Assembly (NCBI GenBank): GCA_045593725.1
Contig: JAZNXE010000026.1
Coordinates: forward strand, 1-64,000
DNA: 64,000 nt
Source: HGM12713 sp045593725
GTDB lineage: Bacteria; Bacillota; Clostridia; Oscillospirales; CAG-272
Reading direction: 5' to 3'
Both the position numbers and the translations under genes were made by a program. Under the pieces are notes generated by a model. The model saw nothing but the letters and a program-made list of their open reading frames with translations, had not been told where the DNA came from and searched no databases. Position 1 is the first letter of the stretch, and every line of letters starts with the position of its first letter. Shown piece by piece: positions 51,816 to 59,422 of the stretch.

Positions 51816-53009
51816 ATGGAATACAAGTTTTCAAGAAAAACTGCCGACCTTAAGCCTTCGGCTATAAGAGAAATATTTAAAAGCCTTACCGACCCTACCA
51901 TAATATCCTTTGCGGCGGGAAATCCCTCACCCGAGTCCTTCCCCGTCAGCGAGCTGGCAAGGCTTTCTGCAGACATATTCGAGAACCAATCAACCGCGGC
52001 TCTGCAATACGGTATTACCGAGGGATACGCTCCCCTGCGTGACGCCATAGCGGCACGTCAGAAAAAGCGCTTTGGCGAAAATATGGTCCGCGAGGATGAC
52101 AGCGTTATCGTGGTATCGGGCGGTCAGCAGGGTATCGAGCTTGCTTGTAAGGTGTTCTGCAATGAGGGCGATGCCATTATCTGTGAAAATCCCAGCTTCA
52201 TAGGCTCTCTCAACTCCTTCCGCTCTAACGGCGCTACTCCAGTGGGAGTTGATATGGAGGAGGACGGAATTTCCCTTTCGGGACTTGAAGAAGCTCTTAA
52301 GAATACGCCGAGCGCAAGGCTTATGTATCTCATACCCACCTTCCATAATCCCACGGGTATTACCACAAGCCTTAGGAAGCGACTTGCCATACTTGAGCTG
52401 GCTAAAAAGTACGATATGATTATAATAGAGGATAACCCTTACGGCGAGCTGCGCTTTGCGGGTGAGGATATCCCAACTCTTAAGAGCCTTGATACCGACG
52501 GACGCGTAATTTATTGCTCCTCATTCTCAAAGATACTCTCCGCGGGTATGAGAGTCGGATTTATCGTCGCCCCCTCGGCTATCTGCTCAAAGATGGCTGT
52601 GGCAAAGCAGGGCGAGGACGTTCACACCAACGGATTTTTCCAGATGCTCTGCTACAAATATATGACCGAATGCGACATAGACGCCCACATCGCGGGTATA
52701 AACGACCTCTACCGCAGAAAATGCAGCCTTATGCTTGAGTGTCTTGACAAGTATGTTCCCGCGGATAAGGTGACCTTTACCCGTCCCGAGGGCGGACTGT
52801 TTATCTGGGGTACTGTAAAGAATTGCGACGATGCGTCGGATATCGTAAAGAAAGCAATCGAAAAGAAGGTAGCCGTTGTTCCGGGCACGGCATTCAACTG
52901 CGATACCGAGGCGAAGTCACCCTCCTTCCGTCTTAACTATTCCACACCCTCGGACGAGCAAATAATAGAGGGCGTTAAGCGCCTTGGCGAAGTTTTCGCA
53001 TCACTTTGA
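51816..53009 (+). CDS. PLP-dependent aminotransferase, class I/II (MocR/2-aminoadipate type)
   Basis: The 397-residue fold type I enzyme shows AGNPSPESFP near the start, SGGQQGIELACKVF, the PTFHNPTG motif (about 172-179), IIEDNPYGELRF and the PLP-lysine segment SSFSKILSAGMRVGF (about 230-244). Such enzymes transfer amino groups between 2-aminoadipate, aromatic or branched amino acids and 2-oxoglutarate; the substrate cannot be named. No DNA-binding domain is fused, unlike true MocR. The start is ATG 51816 with AAGGAG eight bases upstream, and the GTG three codons earlier overlaps that site. Confidence 0.92.
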   Translation: MEYKFSRKTADLKPSAIREIFKSLTDPTIISFAAGNPSPESFPVSELARLSADIFENQSTAALQYGITEGYAPLRDAIAARQKKRFGENMVREDDSVIVVSGGQQGIELACKVFCNEGDAIICENPSFIGSLNSFRSNGATPVGVDMEEDGISLSGLEEALKNTPSARLMYLIPTFHNPTGITTSLRKRLAILELAKKYDMIIIEDNPYGELRFAGEDIPTLKSLDTDGRVIYCSSFSKILSAGMRVGFIVAPSAICSKMAVAKQGEDVHTNGFFQMLCYKYMTECDIDAHIAGINDLYRRKCSLMLECLDKYVPADKVTFTRPEGGLFIWGTVKNCDDASDIVKKAIEKKVAVVPGTAFNCDTEAKSPSFRLNYSTPSDEQIIEGVKRLGEVFASL

Positions 53010-53033
53010 TTTCTCACGGAGGCTTTATTCAAT

Positions 53034-54032
53034 ATGTTTCAAAATCAGAAAATCTCATACTCGGGTGTTCAACCCAGCGGAAACCTAACCATAGGAAATT
53101 ATCTGGGTGCTATCCGAAACTTCGCTACATACTCGAAGGACTACAAGTGCTTCTACTGCGTGGTTGACCAGCACGCTATAACCGTGCGTCAGGTTCCAGC
53201 CGAGCTGCGCCGCAGAACCTACGAAACCCTCGCTCTCTATATGGCGTGCGGTCTTGACCCCGAGAAGAACACTCTTTACGTTCAATCCCACGTTCACGAG
53301 CACGCTCAGCTCGCTTGGCTTCTCAACTGCTTCACTATGTTCGGCGAGCTTTCACGAATGACTCAGTTCAAGGACAAAAGCTCCAAGCATTCCGACAACA
53401 TAAACGCGGGTCTTTTCACCTATCCCGTTCTTATGGCGGCGGATATACTTCTCTACCAGACCGACGTTGTTCCCGTGGGAATAGACCAGAAGCAGCACGT
53501 TGAGCTTTGCCGCGACATTGCGGAAAGATTCAATCAGATATACCCCGACACCTTCACCGTGCCCGAGCCTATAATATCAAAATCGGGAATGAAGATAATG
53601 TCACTTTCCGAGCCGCAAAAGAAGATGTCCAAATCCGACGAGAACCCCAACGCGGTGGTCTATATTCTTGACGACAAGGATACTATCATCCGCAAGTTCA
53701 AGAGAGCGGTTACAGACTCGGACACCTGCGTCCGCTTTGCCGAGGGCAAGGACGGAATAAACAATCTTATGACCATCTACTCCTGCTACACGGGCAAGAC
53801 CTTTGAGGAAATAGAGCGTGAATTTGAGGGTAAGGGCTACGGAGATTTCAAGCTTGCCGTTGGCGAGGCGTGTGCGGACGCTCTTGCTCCCGTTCAGCAG
53901 AAGTTCAAGGAGCTTATGGCTGACAAGGCATTCCTTGAGGCTCAAATGAAAAAGGGCGCGGAGGAAGCCTCCTACTACGCTCGCAGAACCTTGAGCAAGG
54001 TTGAGAAAAAGCTCGGTTTTGTGAAATTATAA
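53034..54032 (+). CDS. trpS: Tryptophanyl-tRNA synthetase
   Basis: The 332-residue class I synthetase has the HIGH-type box GNLTIGNYLG (residues 17-26), the AADILLYQTDVVPVG segment and the KMSKS box in KKMSKSDENP near 195. The length is that of the compact bacterial enzyme. It begins 24 bp after the aminotransferase stop with GGAGG about 11 bases upstream, so it is cotranscribed and has no T-box leader of its own. Confidence 0.97.
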   Translation: MFQNQKISYSGVQPSGNLTIGNYLGAIRNFATYSKDYKCFYCVVDQHAITVRQVPAELRRRTYETLALYMACGLDPEKNTLYVQSHVHEHAQLAWLLNCFTMFGELSRMTQFKDKSSKHSDNINAGLFTYPVLMAADILLYQTDVVPVGIDQKQHVELCRDIAERFNQIYPDTFTVPEPIISKSGMKIMSLSEPQKKMSKSDENPNAVVYILDDKDTIIRKFKRAVTDSDTCVRFAEGKDGINNLMTIYSCYTGKTFEEIEREFEGKGYGDFKLAVGEACADALAPVQQKFKELMADKAFLEAQMKKGAEEASYYARRTLSKVEKKLGFVKL

Positions 54033-54079
54033 TTTAAAAATCGAAAAGTATAAATATATTATGAAAGGTTGAATTTTTC

Positions 54080-54907
54080 ATGGAACAGACAAAGCTTAAC
54101 TTTTTGAAAAGCACGGCGGCTAAAATACGCCTTGGCGCTCTCAAGGGAGTACACGCCGCGGCATCGGGACATCCCGGCGGCTCACTTTCCATCGCCGACA
54201 TAATGGCATACCTTTATTTTGAGGAAATGAGTGTTGACCCCAAGAACCCCAAGTGGGAGGACAGGGACAGATTCGTCCTCTCTAAGGGACACACCGCTCC
54301 CGCACTCTACGCTACCCTTGCGCTCAAGGGCTTCTTCGACGAGTCCGAGCTTTCAAAGCTCCGTCAGGTAGATTCCTTCCTTCAGGGACACCCCGATATG
54401 AAGGGCACTCCGGGCGTGGATATGTCCACGGGGTCTTTGGGACTTGGCATCTCTACCGCCTGCGGAATGGCACTGGCCGCAAAGCTTGACGGCAAGAACC
54501 ACAGAGTTTACACTATCGTAGGCGACGGAGAAAGCGAGGAGGGTCAGGTATGGGAGGCTGCAATGTTTGCCGCTCATTACAAGCTTGACAATCTGTGCGT
54601 TATTATCGACTGGAACGGACTTCAGATAGACGGTGCCGTAGCCGAGGTAATGAACCCCACCCCCCACGACAAAAAGCTTGAAGCCTTCGGGTTCCATGTT
54701 ATCAGCATAGACGGTCACGATTTCGAGCAAATCGAGGCGGCGTTCAACGAGGCTAAGACCGTAAAGGGTAAGCCCACCGCAATCATTGCTACCACCGTTA
54801 AGGGTAAGGGCGTATCCTTCATGGAAAATCAGGTTGGTTGGCACGGAAGCGCGCCTAATGACGAGCAGTATGAAAAAGCAGTTGCCGAAATAAAGGCAGC
54901 TATGTAA
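54080..54907 (+). CDS. Transketolase, N-terminal (TPP-binding) subunit
   Basis: The 275-residue subunit carries the thiamine pyrophosphate-binding half: SGHPGGSLSIADIMAYLYF, LSKGHTAPALYA, and the metal/diphosphate motif GDGESEEGQVWEAAMFA (about 151-167). It pairs with the product of the next gene to give a split transketolase, common in Clostridia, which shuttles C2 units in the pentose phosphate pathway. A weak AAAGG site lies upstream of the ATG, 47 bp after trpS. Confidence 0.96.
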   Translation: MEQTKLNFLKSTAAKIRLGALKGVHAAASGHPGGSLSIADIMAYLYFEEMSVDPKNPKWEDRDRFVLSKGHTAPALYATLALKGFFDESELSKLRQVDSFLQGHPDMKGTPGVDMSTGSLGLGISTACGMALAAKLDGKNHRVYTIVGDGESEEGQVWEAAMFAAHYKLDNLCVIIDWNGLQIDGAVAEVMNPTPHDKKLEAFGFHVISIDGHDFEQIEAAFNEAKTVKGKPTAIIATTVKGKGVSFMENQVGWHGSAPNDEQYEKAVAEIKAAM

Positions 54908-54919
54908 GGAGGCAGAAAA

Positions 54920-55864
54920 ATGGCAGATAAAATAGCAACAAGAGAAGCCTACGGCAATTCCCTTGCCGAGTTTGGCTCCGATTACGATTTTGTGGTGCTT
55001 GACGCAGACCTTGCGGCAGCTACCAAGACAGGCGTTTTTAAGAAGAAGTTTCCCGAAAGATTTTTCGATTGCGGTATAGCGGAGGGCAATATGATGAGCG
55101 TTGCCGCAGGTATCGCCGCTTCGGGTAAAACAGTTTTCGCTTCCTCCTTTGCAATGTTCGCGGCGGGAAGAGCCTTTGAGCAGATTCGCAACTCCATAGG
55201 CTACCCTCACCTCAACGTAAAGATAGGCGCGACCCACGCGGGTATTTCCGTCGGCGAGGACGGAGCTACCCACCAGTGCCTTGAGGATATAGCTCTTATG
55301 CGCTCTATCCCCGGTATGGTAATAATAAACCCCGCAGACGCAGTAGAGGCAAGAGCCGCTGTAAAGGCAGCGCTGGAATATAACGGACCTATGTATCTGC
55401 GCTTCGGCAGACTTGCCGTTCCCGTTTTCAACGACCCCGAAACCTACAAGTTTCAGCTTGGCAAGGGAATATGCCTGAAGGACGGAAGCGACGTTACCAT
55501 AGTAGCCACAGGTCTTATGGTTGGTATGGCTGTTGATGCCGCAAAAATGCTTGAGGAAAAGGGCATCAGCGCCAGAGTTATAAATATCCACACCATCAAG
55601 CCTCTTGACAAGGATATCATCCTTAAGGCTGCCGCAGAAACAGGCGCTATCGTTACCGCAGAGGAGCACAATATCATAGGCGGTCTGGGAAGCGCGGTGG
55701 CAGAAGCGGTTTGTGAGGGAAATCCCGTGCCCGTTGTTCGTGTCGGCGTAAACGACAGCTTCGGTCACTCGGGCAAGGTTCCTCCCCTTCTCCAAATGTA
55801 CGGTCTGACTGCGGAAAATATAGTAGAAAAAGCCGAGCTGGCTATTTCCATGAAAAAGAAATAA
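54920..55864 (+). CDS. Transketolase, C-terminal (pyrimidine-binding) subunit
   Basis: The 314-residue subunit supplies the pyrimidine-binding domain with FFDCGIAEGNMMSVAAGIA (the catalytic Glu) and a C-terminal transketolase domain with IVTAEEHNIIGGLGSAVAE. It begins 12 bp after the N-terminal subunit with GGAGG upstream, so the two are made together. The N-terminal segment THAGISVGEDGATHQ is the usual transketolase/DXS signature. DXS itself is ruled out because it is a single long chain. A terminator follows at 55869-55903. Confidence 0.96.
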   Translation: MADKIATREAYGNSLAEFGSDYDFVVLDADLAAATKTGVFKKKFPERFFDCGIAEGNMMSVAAGIAASGKTVFASSFAMFAAGRAFEQIRNSIGYPHLNVKIGATHAGISVGEDGATHQCLEDIALMRSIPGMVIINPADAVEARAAVKAALEYNGPMYLRFGRLAVPVFNDPETYKFQLGKGICLKDGSDVTIVATGLMVGMAVDAAKMLEEKGISARVINIHTIKPLDKDIILKAAAETGAIVTAEEHNIIGGLGSAVAEAVCEGNPVPVVRVGVNDSFGHSGKVPPLLQMYGLTAENIVEKAELAISMKKK

Positions 55865-55868
55865 AAAC

Positions 55869-55903
55869 AAGAAGTCCGTTTGCAATGCAAACGTACTTCT
55901 TTC
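55869..55903 (+). terminator. Terminator of the transketolase operon
   Basis: AGAAGT-C-CGTTTGC pairs with GCAAACG-T-ACTTCT across an AAT loop, followed by TTCTTT. It lies directly after the stop codon. Confidence 0.8.
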
Positions 55904-55915
55904 TTTACTCATTAA

Positions 55916-55966
55916 CGGGCTTCCGAATCCACGTTCAATATCCCCCACCAACAAAAAGAGGATTGC
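55916..55966 (+). repeat. tRNA 3'-end-like direct repeat, copy 1
   Basis: The 51-bp unit is repeated with one mismatch at 56073-56123. It contains CCGAATCCAC, then ATCCCCCACCA and the trailer ACAAAAAGAGGATTGC. These are the T-arm, acceptor strand with CCA, and terminator sequence of the tRNA-Tyr gene at 56143-56227, in the opposite orientation and without the tRNA body. Confidence 0.8.
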
Positions 55967-56026
55967 TTTGCAATCCTTTGTTCCCGCATTTTTCCTCAGT
56001 GCGAACCCACATAAAGTCCACGCCCT

Positions 56027-56051
56027 AAAAACGACACACTGTGTCGTTTTT
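56027..56051. other. Perfect 11-bp stem-loop between the two repeat copies
   Basis: AAAAACGACAC (56027-56037), loop ACT, GTGTCGTTTTT (56041-56051). It looks like a bidirectional terminator but follows no gene in either orientation, so it is part of the repeat unit. Confidence 0.6.
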
Positions 56052-56072
56052 GCGCCGCATACGCGATGCGCA

Positions 56073-56123
56073 CGGGCTTTCGAATCCACGTTCAATATCC
56101 CCCACCAACAAAAAGAGGATTGC
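56073..56123 (+). repeat. tRNA 3'-end-like direct repeat, copy 2
   Basis: It is identical to copy 1 at 50 of 51 positions and spaced 157 bp from it. Its 3' part is also the left arm of a large palindrome ending in the real tRNA-Tyr gene. Confidence 0.8.
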
Positions 56124-56153
56124 AAAGCAATCCTCTTTTTGTTGGTGGGGGAT
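56097..56153. repeat. 57-bp perfect palindrome ending in the tRNA-Tyr acceptor stem
   Basis: Arms of 27 bp (56097-56123 and 56127-56153) are separated by AAA. The inner part, AGAGGATTGC/GCAATCCTCT with flanking A and T runs, is a bidirectional terminator. The outer part is an inverted copy of the tRNA-Tyr acceptor strand plus CCA. Confidence 0.9.
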
Positions 56154-56227
56154 GGTGGATTCGGACCACCGAAGTCAGTGACAACAGATTTACAGTCTGC
56201 CCCCTTTGGCCGCTCGGGAAATCCCCC
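56143..56227 (-). tRNA. tRNA-Tyr (GTA)
   Basis: The 85-base gene has 7-bp acceptor GGGGGAT/ATCCCCC, anticodon loop CTGTAAA with GTA, a long variable arm (class II, as expected for bacterial tRNA-Tyr), a T-arm with TCCGAAT and an encoded CCA. It is transcribed with tRNA-Thr and ends in the palindromic terminator. Confidence 0.96.
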
Positions 56228-56258
56228 ATATTTCAGGCTCCGTTGTGTGGAGCCTTTT

Positions 56259-56333
56259 TGGAGCTGGTGATCGGAGTCGAACCAACAACCTGCTGATTAC
56301 AAATCAGCTGCTCTGCCATTGAGCCACACCAGC
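56259..56333 (-). tRNA. tRNA-Thr (TGT)
   Basis: The 75-base gene has acceptor GCTGGTG/CACCAGC, anticodon TGT in the loop of CTGATTTGTAATCAG, T-arm GGTTCGACTCC and an encoded CCA. It lies 31 bp upstream of tRNA-Tyr on the same strand. Confidence 0.96.
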
Positions 56334-56439
56334 GGAACGAGAGTATTATATCATAAAAGAAATGTAATGTCAAGCGTTTTCTGAAAGTTTTTTTAATAAT
56401 TTTTGTTATACCCAAAATGCCCTGAAATTTACATTAAAC

Positions 56440-56471
56440 AAAAAAGCGTAGCTGTTACAGCTACGCTTTTT
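56440..56471 (-). terminator. Terminator of the rimO-pgsA transcript
   Basis: AGCGTAGCTG (56445-56454) and CAGCTACGCT (56458-56467) form a 10-bp stem with a TTA loop, followed in minus sense by UUUUUU. Confidence 0.93.
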
Positions 56472-56483
56472 ACTTTATCTTTA

Positions 56484-57125
56484 TCATTTATCGGTATCAA
56501 TATACTTCCAGTAAGCCGCGATATAATTTACACCCGACCAGACGGTCATAACCAGTGAAAGGACTATGGATATCCAGCTCAGCGGTATTATATCGGTTCT
56601 CCACGCAACTGCCTCCCCGCTTATTGCGCCGACGATAAGACGCGCTATATACTGCACTACGGGTTCAAGAAATACCGTAGATATAGCAACAATCTGTGTA
56701 ACAGTCTTTATTTTACCCAGCATATTTGCCGCCACAACGATATTCTTGCCCGAGGATACCACAAGCCGCATAGAGGTCACCGCAAGCTCGCGGAACACAA
56801 CTATTATCAAGGTTGCTATCATCAAAAGCTGGAGCTGCGGGAACTTATGAAGTATAACGAACAGCGCGCCAATTACCATAAATTTATCGGCTACTGGGTC
56901 CATAAACTTCCCAAAATCGGTCACAAGTCCATCTCTGCGGGCTATTTTTCCGTCAAGCATATCTGTAACCGATGCAATAATAAACACAGCGGCGCACAGA
57001 GCGCTTGATATGTAGAATTCAAGTGCGTCAGCGCTTTTAGGTGTCAGAAACCCTATCAATAAAATAACGGGTACAAGGCACATTCTTACCACTGTCAGTC
57101 TGTTTGGCAAATTCATCTTACTCAT
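56484..57125 (-). CDS. pgsA: CDP-diacylglycerol--glycerol-3-phosphate 3-phosphatidyltransferase
   Basis: PgsA makes phosphatidylglycerol phosphate, the committed step to phosphatidylglycerol and cardiolipin. The 213-residue membrane protein begins MNLPNRLTVVRM after MSK and has the CDP-alcohol phosphotransferase motif with spaced Asp residues in DMLDGKIARRDGLVTDFGKFMDPVADK (about 62-88), with four to five helices. It starts 12 bp after rimO with AAAGGAG upstream, an order (rimO-pgsA) common in Firmicutes. Confidence 0.96.
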   Translation of the reverse strand: MSKMNLPNRLTVVRMCLVPVILLIGFLTPKSADALEFYISSALCAAVFIIASVTDMLDGKIARRDGLVTDFGKFMDPVADKFMVIGALFVILHKFPQLQLLMIATLIIVVFRELAVTSMRLVVSSGKNIVVAANMLGKIKTVTQIVAISTVFLEPVVQYIARLIVGAISGEAVAWRTDIIPLSWISIVLSLVMTVWSGVNYIAAYWKYIDTDK

Positions 57126-57137
57126 ATATTCTCTCCT

Positions 57138-58487
57138 TTATACCGTTTCGGTTATGGCTCTGCCCATAAGGTCGTAATCCAGCACCTCACGCACCTTGAC
57201 CTTCACGAAGGAGCCGGGGGCAATTCGCTTCTCTGCCCTGAAATAAACCTTTCCGTCTATCTCGGGAGCATCTGCGGGACTTCTTCCAAAATGCACCGAA
57301 CTTACGGGGTCGTAGTCCTCGCATAGCACGGTTACGGTCTTTCCAACCATTCTTTCGTTGTTTGCGGTATTGATATCCAACTGCTCACGCATAATTATAT
57401 CGGCTCTGTCCTGCTTGACCTGCTCGTCTATCTGGTCCTCCATATCGTATGCGGGAGTTCCCTCCTCTCTGGAATAGGGGAAAACACCCATATGCTCAAA
57501 CTTAGCTTCCTTTACAAACTCGCAAAGCTCAAGGAAATCCTCCTCGCTCTCCCCCGGGAAGCCCACGATAAAGGTGGTACGTATAACGATGTCGGGTATC
57601 TCTTTGCGAAGCTTCTTTATAACCCCGCGAACCATTGCGCTGTCCCCGTGGCGGTTCATCGCTCTGAGCATATTATCGCTGATATGCTGTATGGGCAGGT
57701 CGATATACTTAAGTATTCTGGGGTTATCTCTTATCTCTGCCACAAGCTCGTCGGTTATCTTATCGGGATAGCAATAGAGCAGTCTTATCCAGGGTATCTC
57801 GGTCGCCTCGGTTATTCTGCGAAGCAGCTGGGCAAGTCTGTACTCACCGTAAAGGTCAAGCCCGTATCTCGTGATATCCTGAGCCACTATATTAAGCTCC
57901 CTGACGCCAAGAGCCTCAAGCTCCTTAGCCTCCTTTACGATATCCTCCATAGTACGGCTGCGGAATTTTCCTCTGATAGAGGGTATAGCGCAATAGGCGC
58001 AACGGTTGTCACAGCCCTCGGCTATTTTGAGATACGCCGTATATTCGGGAGTAGTAAGTATTCTATCGCCCCCAAGACGCACACAATCCTTGTCCTCAAA
58101 GGACGTATATTTTCTGTGAGAGCCCTTCTTTTTCTTTACCGTAACAGCCTCAACAGCCTCAACTATGTTATGTATGCTGCCTACGCCAAGGACCGCGTCC
58201 ACCTCGGGCATCTCCTCGAGTATGCTCTCGCGGTATCTCTCCGCAAGACATCCCGTAACGATTATAGCCTTCAAGGAACGATTTTTCTTCAGCCACGCAA
58301 TATCAAGTATATTCTCTATTGCTTCCTTCTTAGCGCTCTCTATAAATCCGCAGGTGTTGATTATAACAACGTCTGCCTCGATCTCATCGGGAGTTATCTC
58401 ATATCCCGCACTTGCCACCTCGTGAAGCATCACCTCGGTATCAAGCTGATTTTTTGGACATCCCAGAGAAACGAATCCAACCTTCAT
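57138..58487 (-). CDS. rimO: Ribosomal protein S12 methylthiotransferase RimO
   Basis: RimO adds a methylthio group to a conserved Asp of ribosomal protein S12. The 449-residue protein has the N-terminal MTTase domain (SLGCPKNQLDTE and NTCGFIESAKKEA supply cluster Cys residues), the radical SAM motif CDNRCAYCAIP near 148-158, and a C-terminal TRAM domain (about 380-445). The start is at ATG 58487 with AAAGGA upstream; the GTG five codons earlier would overlap that site. SLGCPKN separates it from MiaB. Confidence 0.96.
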   Translation of the reverse strand: MKVGFVSLGCPKNQLDTEVMLHEVASAGYEITPDEIEADVVIINTCGFIESAKKEAIENILDIAWLKKNRSLKAIIVTGCLAERYRESILEEMPEVDAVLGVGSIHNIVEAVEAVTVKKKKGSHRKYTSFEDKDCVRLGGDRILTTPEYTAYLKIAEGCDNRCAYCAIPSIRGKFRSRTMEDIVKEAKELEALGVRELNIVAQDITRYGLDLYGEYRLAQLLRRITEATEIPWIRLLYCYPDKITDELVAEIRDNPRILKYIDLPIQHISDNMLRAMNRHGDSAMVRGVIKKLRKEIPDIVIRTTFIVGFPGESEEDFLELCEFVKEAKFEHMGVFPYSREEGTPAYDMEDQIDEQVKQDRADIIMREQLDINTANNERMVGKTVTVLCEDYDPVSSVHFGRSPADAPEIDGKVYFRAEKRIAPGSFVKVKVREVLDYDLMGRAITETV

Positions 58488-58529
58488 GTGTTTTCCTTTC
58501 ACACAAGCCTATGAAAAACAGGGCTTGTA

Positions 58530-59180
58530 TTATGTTTCAAAGTAATTTAAAAGCTCCTTCGGAGTATCAACAATGACCTCGGGAGAAGCGGCCTGAAGAG
58601 CAACTCTGTCACGGAAGCCCCAAGAAACGCATACCGAATGCATACCCGCATTTTTAGCGGTAAGAGCGTCCACCTCGCTGTCGCCTACAAAATAGGCGTT
58701 ACTTACCTTACAGCCTATCTGCTCAGCTATCATAAGCGGAACGGTGGGGTCTGGCTTTCGTGGAAGCTCGGTTTGCCCCATAGCTACTTCCATAACTCCC
58801 TCGGGGAAAAGCTTTTGGATTATTCCCTTTACTAACGGATCGGGCTTATTTGAAAGCACCGCCAACCTGTATCCCCTACGGTAAAGCTCCATTACCACGT
58901 CGTAAAGCCCCTCATAGCAGCCCTCAATTTTATCGTGGGTAAGTCGATAGCAGGATTGGAAATAAGTAAGTATCTCCTCAAATCTTTCATCCTCCACGCT
59001 TTCGGGCAGAGAATGCTTTATGAGATAACGCACACCGTTTCCAACATTCTTTCTTACCTCTGCATAACCTAACCTCGGATACCCAAAATGCTCCATACAC
59101 ATATTCACAGCATCCCGTATAGTGTGCAGGGTATCGGCAAGTGTACCGTCAAGGTCAAATATCAAAAGCTTGACTTCCAT
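58530..59180 (-). CDS. HAD-superfamily hydrolase, phosphoglycolate phosphatase-like
   Basis: The 216-residue HAD phosphatase has motif I LIFDLDGTLADTL at its start, motif II in LAVLSNKPD, and motif IV GDSEVDALTAKNAG. An alpha-helical cap occupies about 18-80. Gph/PgmB-like members act on small phosphates such as phosphoglycolate; the substrate is not known. The open frame runs back to 59303, but ATG 59180 has AAGGAG five bases upstream and the promoter (59217-59245) lies within the extension. It precedes rimO by 42 bp. Confidence 0.88.
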   Translation of the reverse strand: MEVKLLIFDLDGTLADTLHTIRDAVNMCMEHFGYPRLGYAEVRKNVGNGVRYLIKHSLPESVEDERFEEILTYFQSCYRLTHDKIEGCYEGLYDVVMELYRRGYRLAVLSNKPDPLVKGIIQKLFPEGVMEVAMGQTELPRKPDPTVPLMIAEQIGCKVSNAYFVGDSEVDALTAKNAGMHSVCVSWGFRDRVALQAASPEVIVDTPKELLNYFET

Positions 59181-59216
59181 AACAGCTCCTTGGCTCATCA
59201 TTTTTATCCATTGTAT

Positions 59217-59245
59217 ATTATAACACAATTCGACTTTTATGTCAA
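59217..59245 (-). promoter_or_regulatory. Full-consensus promoter of the HAD-rimO-pgsA run
   Basis: TTGACA (59240-59245), 17-bp spacer, TATAAT (59217-59222) in minus sense. Confidence 0.9.
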
Positions 59246-59366
59246 TGCATACTTTAACACTAAGAACAAGTAACCAAAAAGATATTTTGTTGTAAATTTG
59301 CACAACAACTTTCCCCCAGGGATGTCAAAAATCGTCATTTCATACCTTTTATATATTGACAAAATG

Positions 59367-59375
59367 TGATATAAT
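59367..59375 (+). promoter_or_regulatory. Extended -10 promoter of typA
   Basis: TGATATAAT is an extended -10 element about 48 bp upstream of the GTG start. The -35 region is weak. The nearby TTGACA at 59356-59361 is only 8 bp away and cannot pair with it. Confidence 0.65.
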
Positions 59376-59422
59376 ATTAAATTGTGATATTGGATTTTTA
59401 CAACATAAAGGAGATAAGTTCT

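Noticed and set aside
55916..56123. CRISPR array
   Set aside because: Only two copies of a 51-bp repeat with a 106-bp gap between them are present, and they are explained by tRNA 3'-end sequence. No cas gene occurs in the window.
54353..56125. 590-codon minus-strand open frame across the transketolase genes
   Set aside because: It runs antisense through both transketolase subunits, a terminator and the tRNA repeat region, so it cannot be one gene.
55968..56296. Short plus-strand open frames over the tRNA repeat and tRNA-Tyr
   Set aside because: They are translations of the tRNA-Tyr gene complement and the repeat. Such tRNA-derived false proteins are common annotation errors.
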